This document shows positions 51,642 to 60,908 of a stretch of DNA of 64,000 bases, one piece after another. The stretch's first letter is position 1; each line of letters begins with the position of its first letter. Below the pieces are notes generated by a model that saw only the letters and a list, made by a program, of their open reading frames with translations, ran no database searches and was not told where the DNA came from. Source of the stretch: Treponema sp. (GTDB taxonomy: Bacteria > Spirochaetota > Spirochaetia > Treponematales > Treponemataceae); NCBI GenBank assembly GCA_017934745.1, contig JAGBIY010000009.1, forward strand, positions 1 through 64,000, written 5' to 3'. Made by a program: the position numbers and the translations under genes.

Positions 51642-52910
51642 TTAATCCACCTCCACCTGTCCATTCATCAAGAGCGGCAAAAGTCGGTCGCGCAGGGCGG
51701 TGAGCTTTTGAGTTTCTTGCGTATTAAGCTTTATACTAGAAAACAATGATGAAACTTTTCCACAGTATTTCTTTATCAATTCCATAGGTGGAATAACTAA
51801 CATTGAGTTTTCAATGTCTGATGTTATTATTGATTTAAATACAGAACCCGTACTTTTGACCTTCAGACTTTCAATAAGTTGAATTGTAAGAAAGTACAAA
51901 TATTCATATGTAGTTATATCTTTTGCTCTCAACGCATAGCAAGATTGATTCATTGCCATAGGAGTTCCAACAATAATCAATTTTCCAACAGAACCACGAG
52001 CAGTTATGATGATCGTATTTTCTTCAAAAAGTAAAGAAGCACATTTTGACAATCCTAGCGCAGTGATTTTTTCAGCTGTGTGCAACTGAAAAACATTTCC
52101 TTCATAATCAGTAGGACCGAAAAAAGGAAGTTCGCCATTCCAAAAATCACAATTTGCTTTACTAGGAGTCCCACCTGGTAAGATGTTAGCAATTGTACAT
52201 ACATTCTTTACTTCCCATCCAGCAGGAATCTCCCGTTTAAGAACTTCGTTATATTCCATTTTTCCGCCACTTGCTTTGTAGGGTTTGCCATCTTCATTAG
52301 GAAAGTCGAACTGTACAAACCAGTGGTCATAGAGCCTTTTTGCCATTTGCTCCAGCTTTGCGTTCATGTGGCGGTTCAATGCGATTTTTTTATCTATATT
52401 GCTAAATACATCGCCAATCTTTTCTTGTGTTTGTAAATCTGGAGCAATTACTGGAATAGCATTTAATGTTTCGGTTGAAAGAGTATATCTTTGTCCGCTT
52501 CCGCTAGCATTGTTTTCAAAATATTTTTGAATGTATCTTGTATTCATAAAGGCATTCAAATACTTCCCTGATAATTTTGATTTATCAGGAGTAATCAATG
52601 CAGTATGATAACCAAGAACAACATTCTCAAAATCATCAGCAATGTAAGTTGGGATTCCTATATCATCACGAGTTTCGCTATCCTTTGTAAAAGCAACTTG
52701 CCCTTTTTTAAGAGAGAGGGTATTTATTTCTTTCTGATTTGCGGATGCTTTCAGGAAAGAATCGGTCATTTCTTTAGTAATTGCCCAATTGTGATAAACA
52801 TCTGTAAAATTGCAGAGTCTTACAGGTATTTCATTATCTTTTGTTTTCTTATCAACGCCACTAATTTCGACAATTGCTATTTCATCAAGTTTATATTTCT
52901 TCATTTTCAT
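51642..52910 (-). CDS. hsdS: type I restriction-modification specificity subunit
   Basis: A 422-residue HsdS with two target recognition domains. TRD1 spans about residues 1-150 and TRD2 about 225-370. The conserved spacer helix lies near 155-200 (LQTQEKIGDVFSNIDKKIAL, LEQMAKRLYDHWFVQFDFP) and the C-terminal helix near 385-422 (NTQETQKLTALRDRLLPLL). It determines the bipartite DNA target for HsdM and HsdR. Its last 50-75 bp are repeated three more times downstream. Complete and apparently functional. Confidence 0.93.
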   Translation of the reverse strand: MKMKKYKLDEIAIVEISGVDKKTKDNEIPVRLCNFTDVYHNWAITKEMTDSFLKASANQKEINTLSLKKGQVAFTKDSETRDDIGIPTYIADDFENVVLGYHTALITPDKSKLSGKYLNAFMNTRYIQKYFENNASGSGQRYTLSTETLNAIPVIAPDLQTQEKIGDVFSNIDKKIALNRHMNAKLEQMAKRLYDHWFVQFDFPNEDGKPYKASGGKMEYNEVLKREIPAGWEVKNVCTIANILPGGTPSKANCDFWNGELPFFGPTDYEGNVFQLHTAEKITALGLSKCASLLFEENTIIITARGSVGKLIIVGTPMAMNQSCYALRAKDITTYEYLYFLTIQLIESLKVKSTGSVFKSIITSDIENSMLVIPPMELIKKYCGKVSSLFSSIKLNTQETQKLTALRDRLLPLLMNGQVEVD

Positions 52911-52912
52911 AA

Positions 52913-53328
52913 TTACTTTGAAACCTTTTGCAAATATAAATTTATTGAATTCAGACGGTTATCTATTTCTTTTTTAGCATTCAGCAAACTATTCAATTTT
53001 TCTCTTCGCTTTGCATTTTCTTCATCTGCCATTATATCTTCTATGCGGGCCCTCTGCCATAAAATGGATAATGAACCGTATTCAAATCATCTTCCGCATT
53101 GCGAATCTGTGAATTCAATTCTTCCAATTGCATCTCATAATTTCTTTTTAACTCAATCATTATGGGATTCTGTGATGCGATATAAACATCAAGCAAATTA
53201 TAGATACCTTTAATTTGTTTGCTCGTATCTTTTGAAGAACCATGTGCAATAATCAATGCGACAATAATCGCTATAACACCAACTATGGGGCTTAAAACAG
53301 TTGCCCAAAACATAATTTGTTCAGTCAT
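52913..53328 (-). pseudogene. small membrane/coiled-coil protein, frameshifted near its C-terminus
   Basis: From the ATG at 53328 (GGAG upstream) the product has one membrane helix (WATVLSPIVGVIAIIVALII) and a helical coil (MIELKRNYEMQLEELNSQI), stopping at 53041 after GRGPA. Another frame from the same spot continues RIEDIMADEENAKRREKLN and DNRLNSINLYLQKVSK to a TAA at 52913, three bp before hsdS. A one-base slip in gagggcccgc would join them into a protein of about 138 residues. Either an old frameshift or two short products. Unknown family; the position between a nuclease-type ATPase and hsdS suggests a membrane-linked partner. Confidence 0.5.
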
Positions 53329-53330
53329 TA

Positions 53331-54950
53331 TTACTCTCCAAAAATACATTGTTTTATTTCTGCATACAACGTCATGTCCGAAGTAAGTAATGGAGCCATT
53401 GTATCTCTTAAAAATGAATGAGTATCATTTCCACATCTTGTTAATTGCAGAATCCTTTTTAAATTAGTATAAATCTCACCGCTTGCAGATTTTACATCAT
53501 CAGATGGATTACCACGATTTGTAATACTATCATTCATTGCTTGTCTTTTTACTTCTAAGCACTCTGCCTCTTTTTCAGGCATTCCTTTTACCTGGCACAA
53601 TTTCCGTATCAGTTCGTCATCAAAAAGATAGCATTCAAGATGTCTCCTTCCTAGAACTCTTATTCCTCTTCTTTTGCATTCGCTAACTTGCTCTTCACTT
53701 TTATCGTCTCTATCAACAAGTTTGATACTTTTTGAATTTTTCAGGACTTCTCTAACAATTCTCATACTGACATTATTAGGATCTTCCAATTCAGAACATG
53801 AACCTATAGAAATAAATGCAACATCTGGCATTTCATTTTGAAAAATCTTAGTATAAACCTCTTGGTCAAATTTCTTGTTTTTTCTTCCTTGTTGTGTACC
53901 TTCACAAAAAACAATAGTTCTTGGGGCAATTAATCCTGCAAAATCATCAAATGCTAGCTCTAAAAACTTATTCCAGATGGGTTTGTTAATTTCTGAAGGC
54001 TCAATAACAACTGTTGAATCAAAATCTTTTCCCTCAAAATCTAGAAAAACAACACTATCTGGAGAGTTTTCATTTAATTCTCGAGCTTTTTTTAACATAC
54101 CTATAGAATGAGTCGCTATCCATAATTGAGAATTATCAGGTACATTTTTATACAGTTCTTCCAGAACTTTTTCTTGTAAACTTGTATGCATATGACTTTC
54201 AGGTTCATCGATACAGAAAATTGAATCTAGATAGTATTCTTGCTTTATAATTAAGTCTAAAATTAAATCAAAAGCAGATTTTTCACCAGCTGAAAGATTT
54301 TTGTAATGATATTTTTCTATTATTCCTTTTTTAAAATAGAAAGTTCCATCTTCAAGTGGATCTCCAATATCTAATAATTGCAAATCTGGGAAAATTGAAA
54401 TTAAAGAATGTTGTATCTTTCCTATTATTTTTTCACGCAAAGCTTTTACATTAAGTTCATCAAACTCTTTCGAATACACTCCTGCCATAGTCTTTGAAAT
54501 TAACCGTTGATAATCTTCAGAAACTTTTGTGTCTGTTTGCATCAAATTTTCTTGTAATCGTTCAGAAGGATTTCCCATTCTTGATAAATTTGAAACAGAA
54601 AAATCTGGGTCATTTCGATATGCACTTCGAAAATAGAATTTTCCTCGTATCTGTGATTGCGAAATGTTTTGAATTAGATCATAAAAGTCAATTAGAATTT
54701 TATTTTCTACATAAAAACTGTGATTCTTTATTTTTTCATTAAGCGTAATTTTTGAAAAATAAAAATTATCTGAAGTACCTACATTCCACCCTTTATATCT
54801 ATACCATTGATTAAATGCTTCAAAAACTGAAGTTTTTCCACACCCATTTGGCCCGACAAGAACAACAAGTTTTGCTGTTTGTGGAATGTTTTGAATCGTT
54901 AAATCTGTAAATCGTTTAAAATCTTTTATGTTTATTGATTTTATTCTCAT
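53331..54950 (-). CDS. AAA ATPase with C-terminal TOPRIM/DUF4435-like nuclease domain
   Basis: A 539-residue protein. The N-terminal SMC/RecF-like ATPase has Walker A GPNGCGKTS (residues 33-41), signature NLSAGEKSAFDLIL and Walker B SIFCIDEPESHMH with H-loop IATHS. From about residue 345 a TOPRIM-like domain follows: TIVFCEGTQQGRKNKKFD (acidic Glu), then KLVDRDDKSEEQ (D-x-D) and GRRHLECYLFDDELI. This resembles OLD-family nucleases and the fused form of the PARIS AriA-AriB defence pair. It is embedded between rhuM and hsdS of the type I locus. The assignment to OLD rather than PARIS is not settled. Confidence 0.75.
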   Translation of the reverse strand: MRIKSINIKDFKRFTDLTIQNIPQTAKLVVLVGPNGCGKTSVFEAFNQWYRYKGWNVGTSDNFYFSKITLNEKIKNHSFYVENKILIDFYDLIQNISQSQIRGKFYFRSAYRNDPDFSVSNLSRMGNPSERLQENLMQTDTKVSEDYQRLISKTMAGVYSKEFDELNVKALREKIIGKIQHSLISIFPDLQLLDIGDPLEDGTFYFKKGIIEKYHYKNLSAGEKSAFDLILDLIIKQEYYLDSIFCIDEPESHMHTSLQEKVLEELYKNVPDNSQLWIATHSIGMLKKARELNENSPDSVVFLDFEGKDFDSTVVIEPSEINKPIWNKFLELAFDDFAGLIAPRTIVFCEGTQQGRKNKKFDQEVYTKIFQNEMPDVAFISIGSCSELEDPNNVSMRIVREVLKNSKSIKLVDRDDKSEEQVSECKRRGIRVLGRRHLECYLFDDELIRKLCQVKGMPEKEAECLEVKRQAMNDSITNRGNPSDDVKSASGEIYTNLKRILQLTRCGNDTHSFLRDTMAPLLTSDMTLYAEIKQCIFGE

Positions 54951-54960
54951 TGCTTAATCC

Positions 54961-55971
54961 TTATTTCTTTCTTCCCTTAATTTTGCTTTCGGCCTCTTCC
55001 AAAAGCTTTAACTCTTCGGCATCCTGGAGGTCGGCTTCTTTTGCTTCAAAGTCTTTTCTTCGTTGGTCAAATTCAAGATAGATTTCTTCAACCTTTTTAT
55101 CTGTCTGGATTCTTGAACGTCTGCCTTTATCGTCTAACAGAGGAAAATCATTATCGCTTATAAGTTTGTCTACATTATCTTCCCAGAATTTTAATGTAAG
55201 ATCTTTTCTCATTTTTGCACGGAGTTCTGCAGTTTCAAGAAAGATTGCTACAAGTCTGTTCAGAGTATCAAGTTCATCCTGAGTAAGATAATTTTTTGAA
55301 ATATATATATCCTGTTTTCTAACAACTTTTCCTTTCCAACTTGTAAGATTCATGTTTGGCTTTGAACTGTCAGCCCGGCTTAAAATGATTTCTGGTGAAG
55401 TCATTTTTGTTACGGCATAAATAAGCTTATTCTGTGTTTCTGCAAAAAAGTTCTGGGTTGTCTTATCTGTGCTATCATAATCTGAACTTAGGGCAAACAA
55501 GTCTCTAACCTTCTGATAGAATCTTTTTTCACTGGCACGAATGTCGCGAATTCTTTCAAGAAGTTCGTCAAAATAGTCTGGTCTTCCATCCGGATTCTTA
55601 AGACGCTGGTCATCGAGAATAAAGCCTTTTGTAAGATATTCAGAAAGATTCTCGTTTGCCCATTTTCTAAATTGAGTACCTCTTGGGCTTCTTACTCTAA
55701 AACCTACAGCAATTACCATTGGAAGGGCATAATAAGTTACATTGTAGTTTTTGCCGTCTGAGGCAGTTGTCAAGTAATCCTTGACAACTGAACTTTCTTC
55801 CAGTTCCTTTTCCTTTAGTATATTAAGAATATGAAAACTAATATTCTGTTTTGAGGTGTCAAAAAGCAATGACATCTGCTGCTGATTCATCCAGATAACG
55901 CCGTCTTTTGAGTAAAGCTTTACATCTGCCTTGCCGTCGTCTGTATTATAGATTATGAGTTCGTCTTCCAT
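54961..55971 (-). CDS. RhuM-family protein accessory to the type I system
   Basis: A 336-residue protein with the RhuM/virulence-protein pattern. The N-terminus has YNTDDGKADVKLYSKDGVIW and MNQQQMSLLFDTSKQNIS (winged-HTH-like), then YYALPMVIAVGFRVRSPRGT, FRKWANENLSEYLTKGF and the Fic-like-adjacent C-terminal helix LDTLNRLVAIFLETAELRA. RhuM genes commonly sit inside type I RM operons; their activity is unproven. It lies 10 bp after hsdM. Confidence 0.85.
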   Translation of the reverse strand: MEDELIIYNTDDGKADVKLYSKDGVIWMNQQQMSLLFDTSKQNISFHILNILKEKELEESSVVKDYLTTASDGKNYNVTYYALPMVIAVGFRVRSPRGTQFRKWANENLSEYLTKGFILDDQRLKNPDGRPDYFDELLERIRDIRASEKRFYQKVRDLFALSSDYDSTDKTTQNFFAETQNKLIYAVTKMTSPEIILSRADSSKPNMNLTSWKGKVVRKQDIYISKNYLTQDELDTLNRLVAIFLETAELRAKMRKDLTLKFWEDNVDKLISDNDFPLLDDKGRRSRIQTDKKVEEIYLEFDQRRKDFEAKEADLQDAEELKLLEEAESKIKGRKK

Positions 55972-55979
55972 AGTTTCTT

Positions 55980-57638
55980 CTATTTTACAAACTTAAGGCT
56001 TGCAAGCTGCTTCTGAATTTCTTCTTCCAGCTCATGACTTTCTTTGAACATAGCAGTAAGTTCTTCGGTATCAGCCTTCATTTGTGCATTAAATTCTTCT
56101 TCGCTGATATCTACATATTCAATTTTAATATCAAAATACTGGCCTGCGCTAAGTACATAGCCTTTTTCTTTGATTTGCTCGTATGTTACGGCTACGCTAA
56201 AATCTTCTACGGCTTCTTTATTGCGGAAGGTTGTTACAATCTTTTCAACTTCTTCTGGACGCAGACGGCGTTTCTGATTATTTCCTTCCTTGTATTCTTC
56301 TCCAAGTTTTGAGGCATCAATAAGAATTACTTTATCATCATCTTTCTTTTCGGTACGGTCAAAAAAGAGAACACTAACATTTGTACCTGTTGTAGCAAAA
56401 ACATTGCTTGGCATACTTACTACACCAAAAATAATATGGTCATCTACAATTCGTTGTAAAATATTTTTTTCTACGCCTGATTTTGCTGTAATAAATCCTG
56501 TTGGAACAACAATTGCACCACGTCCAGTTGATTTTAAAGAGTTAATTACATGCTGGATAAAGCATGTGTAGATTGCCATCTTTGGTTTATTTGGATCAAC
56601 AGTCTTTACTTTATTTGGAACTCCTGCCCAGAATCTAACCCCATCACTTGCAAGTTTTTCCTGATATTCAGGGAAGTCCAATTTAAAAGGTGGTTTTGAA
56701 ACTACAAAATCAAACTTTTTGAGTGTTCCATCAGTTTCCTTGTGGAATGGCTCAAGAAGCGTATTTCCCTGAACAACATTAGGAAGACTTCCAACAAGAT
56801 TATTAAGGATAAGATTAAGTCGAAGCATTTCACTTGATTTGTCTGAAATATCCTGACTGTAAATAGAACAACGGTCTTCTCCGATCTGGTGAGCAAGAGC
56901 CATAAGCAAAGTTCCTGTTCCTGCAGACGGATCATAACATGTGGCACCTTTGTATTCCTTGTTATCTTCAAGAAGAAGCATCGCCATTACGGTTGCTATT
57001 TCACGAGGAGTATAATATTCAGCATATTTTCCACCGCCAGCATTATTATAGTCTTTAATCAAATACTGGAAGATTCCACTGAAGAAGTCATACTTTTCAT
57101 TGAATACTGATTCAAAGTTAAAACTTGCAACTGCACTCATAAGAGAACGGGCAAAGTTGTCTCGCTTTGTTTCATCTTTTACTTCGGTTGTGATTTTAGA
57201 GAAAATCTGAACTTTTGTTTTTCCAGATGTTGTTACTGAGAAAGTTTCAGAGTTTAGGCTTGAGATATCAATAAGTGTGGAATCAAGTAAAGTTGAAAAA
57301 TCCCCATTTCCACTGGCATTATAAAGATGTGCCAAAGTTTGATGAGGTTTTAAGCGAGGTACATTTCCTGGAAGATATGTAAACAAATCTTCAACTTCAT
57401 CTTCGCTAAAGGTATCATATTCAGCATCCCATTTTTGAGCTTTTGAAAGTCTCTCTTTATATGGGCTATCTATATGTTTTGCTTCGTAGCCAAATTTATC
57501 ATTAAAAAATTTGTAAAGAAAGATTTCCGTAATTATGCGGTATTCACTTCCGCCGTTTGCAAGACCGTATTCTCCGGTTGTTGTTTTTAATGAATCAATA
57601 AGGGCAATTGTTTTTGCATTAAGTTCTGCGTCTGCCAT
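55980..57638 (-). CDS. hsdM: type I restriction-modification methyltransferase subunit
   Basis: A 552-residue N6-adenine methyltransferase. The N-terminal helical domain includes YRIITEIFLYKFFNDKFGYE. SAM motif I is CYDPSAGTGTLLMALAH near residue 235. Motif IV reads FDFVVSKPPFKLDF, where the family has NPPF, so Lys replaces the catalytic Asn (codon AAA at about 56698). PTGFITAKSGVEKNIL and FGVVSMPSNVFATTGTNVSVLFF follow as expected. If the sequence is right the methyltransferase may be impaired; this is uncertain. Confidence 0.9.
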   Translation of the reverse strand: MADAELNAKTIALIDSLKTTTGEYGLANGGSEYRIITEIFLYKFFNDKFGYEAKHIDSPYKERLSKAQKWDAEYDTFSEDEVEDLFTYLPGNVPRLKPHQTLAHLYNASGNGDFSTLLDSTLIDISSLNSETFSVTTSGKTKVQIFSKITTEVKDETKRDNFARSLMSAVASFNFESVFNEKYDFFSGIFQYLIKDYNNAGGGKYAEYYTPREIATVMAMLLLEDNKEYKGATCYDPSAGTGTLLMALAHQIGEDRCSIYSQDISDKSSEMLRLNLILNNLVGSLPNVVQGNTLLEPFHKETDGTLKKFDFVVSKPPFKLDFPEYQEKLASDGVRFWAGVPNKVKTVDPNKPKMAIYTCFIQHVINSLKSTGRGAIVVPTGFITAKSGVEKNILQRIVDDHIIFGVVSMPSNVFATTGTNVSVLFFDRTEKKDDDKVILIDASKLGEEYKEGNNQKRRLRPEEVEKIVTTFRNKEAVEDFSVAVTYEQIKEKGYVLSAGQYFDIKIEYVDISEEEFNAQMKADTEELTAMFKESHELEEEIQKQLASLKFVK

Positions 57639-57669
57639 GATGTCTCCAAATAATGCCTATAATACCAAA

Positions 57670-57993
57670 TTAGAAACTGTAAGTCTCGTATTGATGAATA
57701 TATTCATTTGATATTAAGTTTGTTAAATATTTTTTGTCGTCGATTGCTGCCTGAATTCCAAGAGCAAAAAGTTTTTTGCTTACGTTGCTCATAACATCCT
57801 GCTTGAATTTTGCTTCACTGCTTGGCTGAACAATGTGAGGATTCAAATCAACATAACTGTCGATAAGGCATTTCATTTCATAAAGATTCTCGCACAGGAT
57901 CATCTCATTTGATGAGATAATTGGTTTTGAACGAGCAGTGTTTTCTTCCTGAATGCGTTTTTGAATACGGACAAATTTTTCGTCATTGTTGTA
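57670..57993 (-). pseudogene. out-of-frame C-terminal part of hsdR
   Basis: In the frame beginning just after the A8 tract the sequence reads YNNDEKFVRIQKRIQEEN, SKPIISSNE, then MILCENLYEMKCLIDSYVD to NEYIHQYETYSF, the natural C-terminus of HsdR (about 107 residues). It has no ribosome binding site of its own. One added A in the tract would join it to the main hsdR frame for a 1055-residue protein. Confidence 0.8.
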
Positions 57994-60836
57994 TTTTTTT
58001 TGAGCATATTGTTTCTGGCATTAATCTCTTTAATCTTTGCCATTACTTCATCCATGTAATGAACTTCTTCCTTCGCTTCTTTTACATTTGCAGGAACAAA
58101 ACCTTTCTTGCGGAAAAAAGAACGGAATTCATCTGCGAGGATCACATACTTTTCTTCTTTCTGGTCAAAGTTTCCTTCAAACTCACGCTGTACTCGTTCG
58201 AACTTTTCTTTAAGGTCATTGATTACAATAGCAAGTTCTTCAGGAATGCCTTTTATGAAGCTAAAATCTATTTCACTCAAAGCAAGATTAATGATTCCGC
58301 TTACATCATCTTTATGGTCATTACCTTCCAGCATATTGATGCGTTCAATTCGATGGTTTACTTCTGTGATTAAAGTTGGAATTGTGCCAGGAAGCATATT
58401 GCGAACTTTTTCAGATAGTTCAGAGTCTCCGCTTGAACGAATTCTGTTTATAAGAGATTTTGCATCATCAAGAGTTGTGCGAAGTTCATACAAATCATTT
58501 TTGTCTTCTATGTTGTCCAGTTGAATACGGAACTCTTCCTGATTTGATACATCGTAATACCAGAGTACATTTTTAATTTCCTGGACTTTCTGATTGATTT
58601 CTTCTTCACTCTCTATTACTGCAGTTCCAACAGGAAGTTCTTCGCCAGTTTCTGAAGCATCGTTCGTACGGTTCAGTTCTTTTAAGTAACGATCATTTGT
58701 TGAATCGAAGTTTTCTTTAATATCTACAAAGTCTACAACGTAACCGTATTTAAAATCTTTATATGGTCGATTTACACGAGTAAGAGCCTGAAGCAAATCG
58801 TGTCCATCCAGTTTTCGTCCAAGATACAACTTCTTAAGACGAGGAGCATCAAATCCAGTGAGAAGCATCTGGTTTACGATTATTACATCTATAGTCTGTT
58901 TCTTTTTGAATTCTTCGATGTATTCCTTTCGTTCTTCTTTATCGCCTTCATCGTGAAGAATCAAGGTTGCCAACAATGGCTTTTCGATTTTTGGAGCTTT
59001 CATTGGATCATAAGTTCCGGCAAGCTTCATTTCCTTATATTTTTTTGCAACATCATAACGCTCACACCAAAGCTCATAGAATTTTCTTGCCTGCTGGTTT
59101 GTCTTGCAAACAACCATCGCAGCAACAGTATCATCTGCTTTTTCGATTCTGAACTTACGGATATCATCAATAATATAATCAATGAGGGCATTCAGATATT
59201 TTTCATTCTCTATAATTTTATCTCTATCAATATCCGATTTTTTTACTTCAACATTTCCAGCAAGCTCATCAAGAATCGCAGTAAGCTTTTCCTTGTAAAC
59301 TGTCTGAATGGGTTCGCGCATAAGTTTGAGTGTATAACCGTCTGCGATTGATTTATCATAATAATATGTATCAATGTAATCGCCAAAAACACGCCAGCTT
59401 TCACGCTCTTCATGAAGAAGAGGAGTTCCTGTCATTGCAATCTTTATTGCATCTTTATCTGCTTCCAAAAGATTTGCAAGAAATGAGCCTTCTGGATTGT
59501 ATCCACGGTGAGCTTCATCGATAAAGAAAATGCGCTGTAGTTTTGTGTTATACGAGTTTTCAATATTTACCGGAGTGTGGTCTTCCTTGAACTTCTGAAT
59601 ATTTACGACCATTATTTCCAAAGCGCCTTCTTTATTCTCTACAAGGTTGTTGCTTCGGAAATCTGCCATAAGTTCATCACGGCTGGAAGCAGAACGAACG
59701 TTAAGTCCTCGGCTTGCAAACTCATCTACAGCCTGTTCCATAAGGGCAATGCGGTCCACAATGAAATAGAATTTTACAGCGATATTTTTATTTGCAAAGT
59801 AGTCAGTCAGACTTTTTACAGAGTAATAAGCAAGTGCTGTTTTTCCAGAACCTTGTGTATGCCAGATGATTCCGCTTTTTATTCTTTTGTCCAAAGCTCT
59901 GCGGATTGCAAGTGAAGCAAACATCTGCTGGTAACGCATAATGTGTTTTTGAAGCTCTGTTGTTTTTTCTCCATTTTCAAGTTCTATTGTGCGTTCAACA
60001 TAAGCAAAACCGTAGCGAAGCAGGAAAAGAATCCGTTCCTTACATAGCATAGAGGTAAGGATACGGTTTGTTGGAGTATCAATTTTGCAGTTGGTAGTAA
60101 ACTCTGGAAGGGATGGAAGAGCCTGACAGTTTCTGTGGCGGCATATTTTTTTAACAATGTCATCTGCAATCTGTTCATAAGGATATTTTGCCACAAAGTC
60201 TTTATCTTGTTCCCTGAAAACATTATAAAAAGCTTTTTCTTTCGCTGCACAGCAATAGAAGGCTCCCTGAACTGGAACACGGTTGTTGTTATCATATTCC
60301 TGATTATTGGAATAAATCATCAACTGTGTGATGTTTAAAAATCTTCTGAAAGATTTATTCTTAAAACGAGCATTTGTTCTGTCAAACTCAGCTTTCATTC
60401 CTTCGTGATTATTAGGTTTCTTTACTTCGATAAAAGCGAGCGGTAGTCCGTTTATAAAACAGGTTATGTCTGGACGGAAATTATCTTTTGTATCTTCATT
60501 TTCACATGTAAACTCAGTTGTTACATGCCACGTGTTGTTTTCTGGATTCTCAAAATCAATTAAACGAACACCAGATTTTGTTGAAAGGTAAGAATAGAAT
60601 TCTTTTCCAAGGTCTTCATTATTAAGACAGCCAATAAGTTTAGTGAGATAGTTCTTACAATCCTGTTCTGAAAGTGATGGATTTAACTTAGCAAGCTGGG
60701 AAAGAAAAATGTCTGTAAGAATGTTTGTTCTATGGTCATATTTTTCTATTTTATCAAGATATGTATAACCGAGCTTACAAAGATGCAATGCAGCTGGAAC
60801 CTGAACTCTTGTATTTTCATTGAAATCTGAAGACAT
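57900..60836 (-). CDS. hsdR: type I restriction endonuclease subunit, C-terminus lost by frameshift
   Basis: The current frame gives 978 residues. The N-terminal nuclease domain has DITCFINGLPLAFIEVKKPN (D...E-x-K). The helicase motor has IWHTQGSGKTALAYYS (motif I), RIFFIDEAHRGYNPEG (motif II) and later KKLYLGRKLDGHDLLQALTRVNR (motif VI). After residue 945 the frame enters the A8 tract (57994-58001), and 32 aberrant residues follow before a stop. The genuine C-terminal 107 residues are encoded in the next frame. The motor and nuclease are intact, but the C-terminal domain that contacts HsdM is missing in this state. Confidence 0.9.
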   Translation of the reverse strand: MSSDFNENTRVQVPAALHLCKLGYTYLDKIEKYDHRTNILTDIFLSQLAKLNPSLSEQDCKNYLTKLIGCLNNEDLGKEFYSYLSTKSGVRLIDFENPENNTWHVTTEFTCENEDTKDNFRPDITCFINGLPLAFIEVKKPNNHEGMKAEFDRTNARFKNKSFRRFLNITQLMIYSNNQEYDNNNRVPVQGAFYCCAAKEKAFYNVFREQDKDFVAKYPYEQIADDIVKKICRHRNCQALPSLPEFTTNCKIDTPTNRILTSMLCKERILFLLRYGFAYVERTIELENGEKTTELQKHIMRYQQMFASLAIRRALDKRIKSGIIWHTQGSGKTALAYYSVKSLTDYFANKNIAVKFYFIVDRIALMEQAVDEFASRGLNVRSASSRDELMADFRSNNLVENKEGALEIMVVNIQKFKEDHTPVNIENSYNTKLQRIFFIDEAHRGYNPEGSFLANLLEADKDAIKIAMTGTPLLHEERESWRVFGDYIDTYYYDKSIADGYTLKLMREPIQTVYKEKLTAILDELAGNVEVKKSDIDRDKIIENEKYLNALIDYIIDDIRKFRIEKADDTVAAMVVCKTNQQARKFYELWCERYDVAKKYKEMKLAGTYDPMKAPKIEKPLLATLILHDEGDKEERKEYIEEFKKKQTIDVIIVNQMLLTGFDAPRLKKLYLGRKLDGHDLLQALTRVNRPYKDFKYGYVVDFVDIKENFDSTNDRYLKELNRTNDASETGEELPVGTAVIESEEEINQKVQEIKNVLWYYDVSNQEEFRIQLDNIEDKNDLYELRTTLDDAKSLINRIRSSGDSELSEKVRNMLPGTIPTLITEVNHRIERINMLEGNDHKDDVSGIINLALSEIDFSFIKGIPEELAIVINDLKEKFERVQREFEGNFDQKEEKYVILADEFRSFFRKKGFVPANVKEAKEEVHYMDEVMAKIKEINARNNMLKKNTTMTKNLSVFKNAFRKKTLLVQNQLSHQMR
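57994..58001 (-). repeat. A8 homopolymer tract in hsdR
   Basis: Eight A residues on the coding strand at codons 946-948. The family frame needs nine. A classical slipped-strand site that could switch full-length HsdR on and off, or be bypassed by transcriptional slippage. Confidence 0.85.
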
Positions 60837-60908
60837 GACAAAACAACCTTTGCTTTATTATAACATATTTTCCATTTTTTATAGATGATTGGAAATTAAT
60901 GGTCGAAG

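Noticed and set aside
48873..51720. CRISPR array or integron attC series
   Set aside because: The repeats are coding hsdS ends with unequal, gene-length spacing; no integrase or cas gene is present in the window.
53041..53060. Programmed -1 frameshift in the small coiled-coil gene
   Set aside because: The local sequence is not a canonical slippery heptamer and no downstream pseudoknot was evident; plain mutation is simpler.
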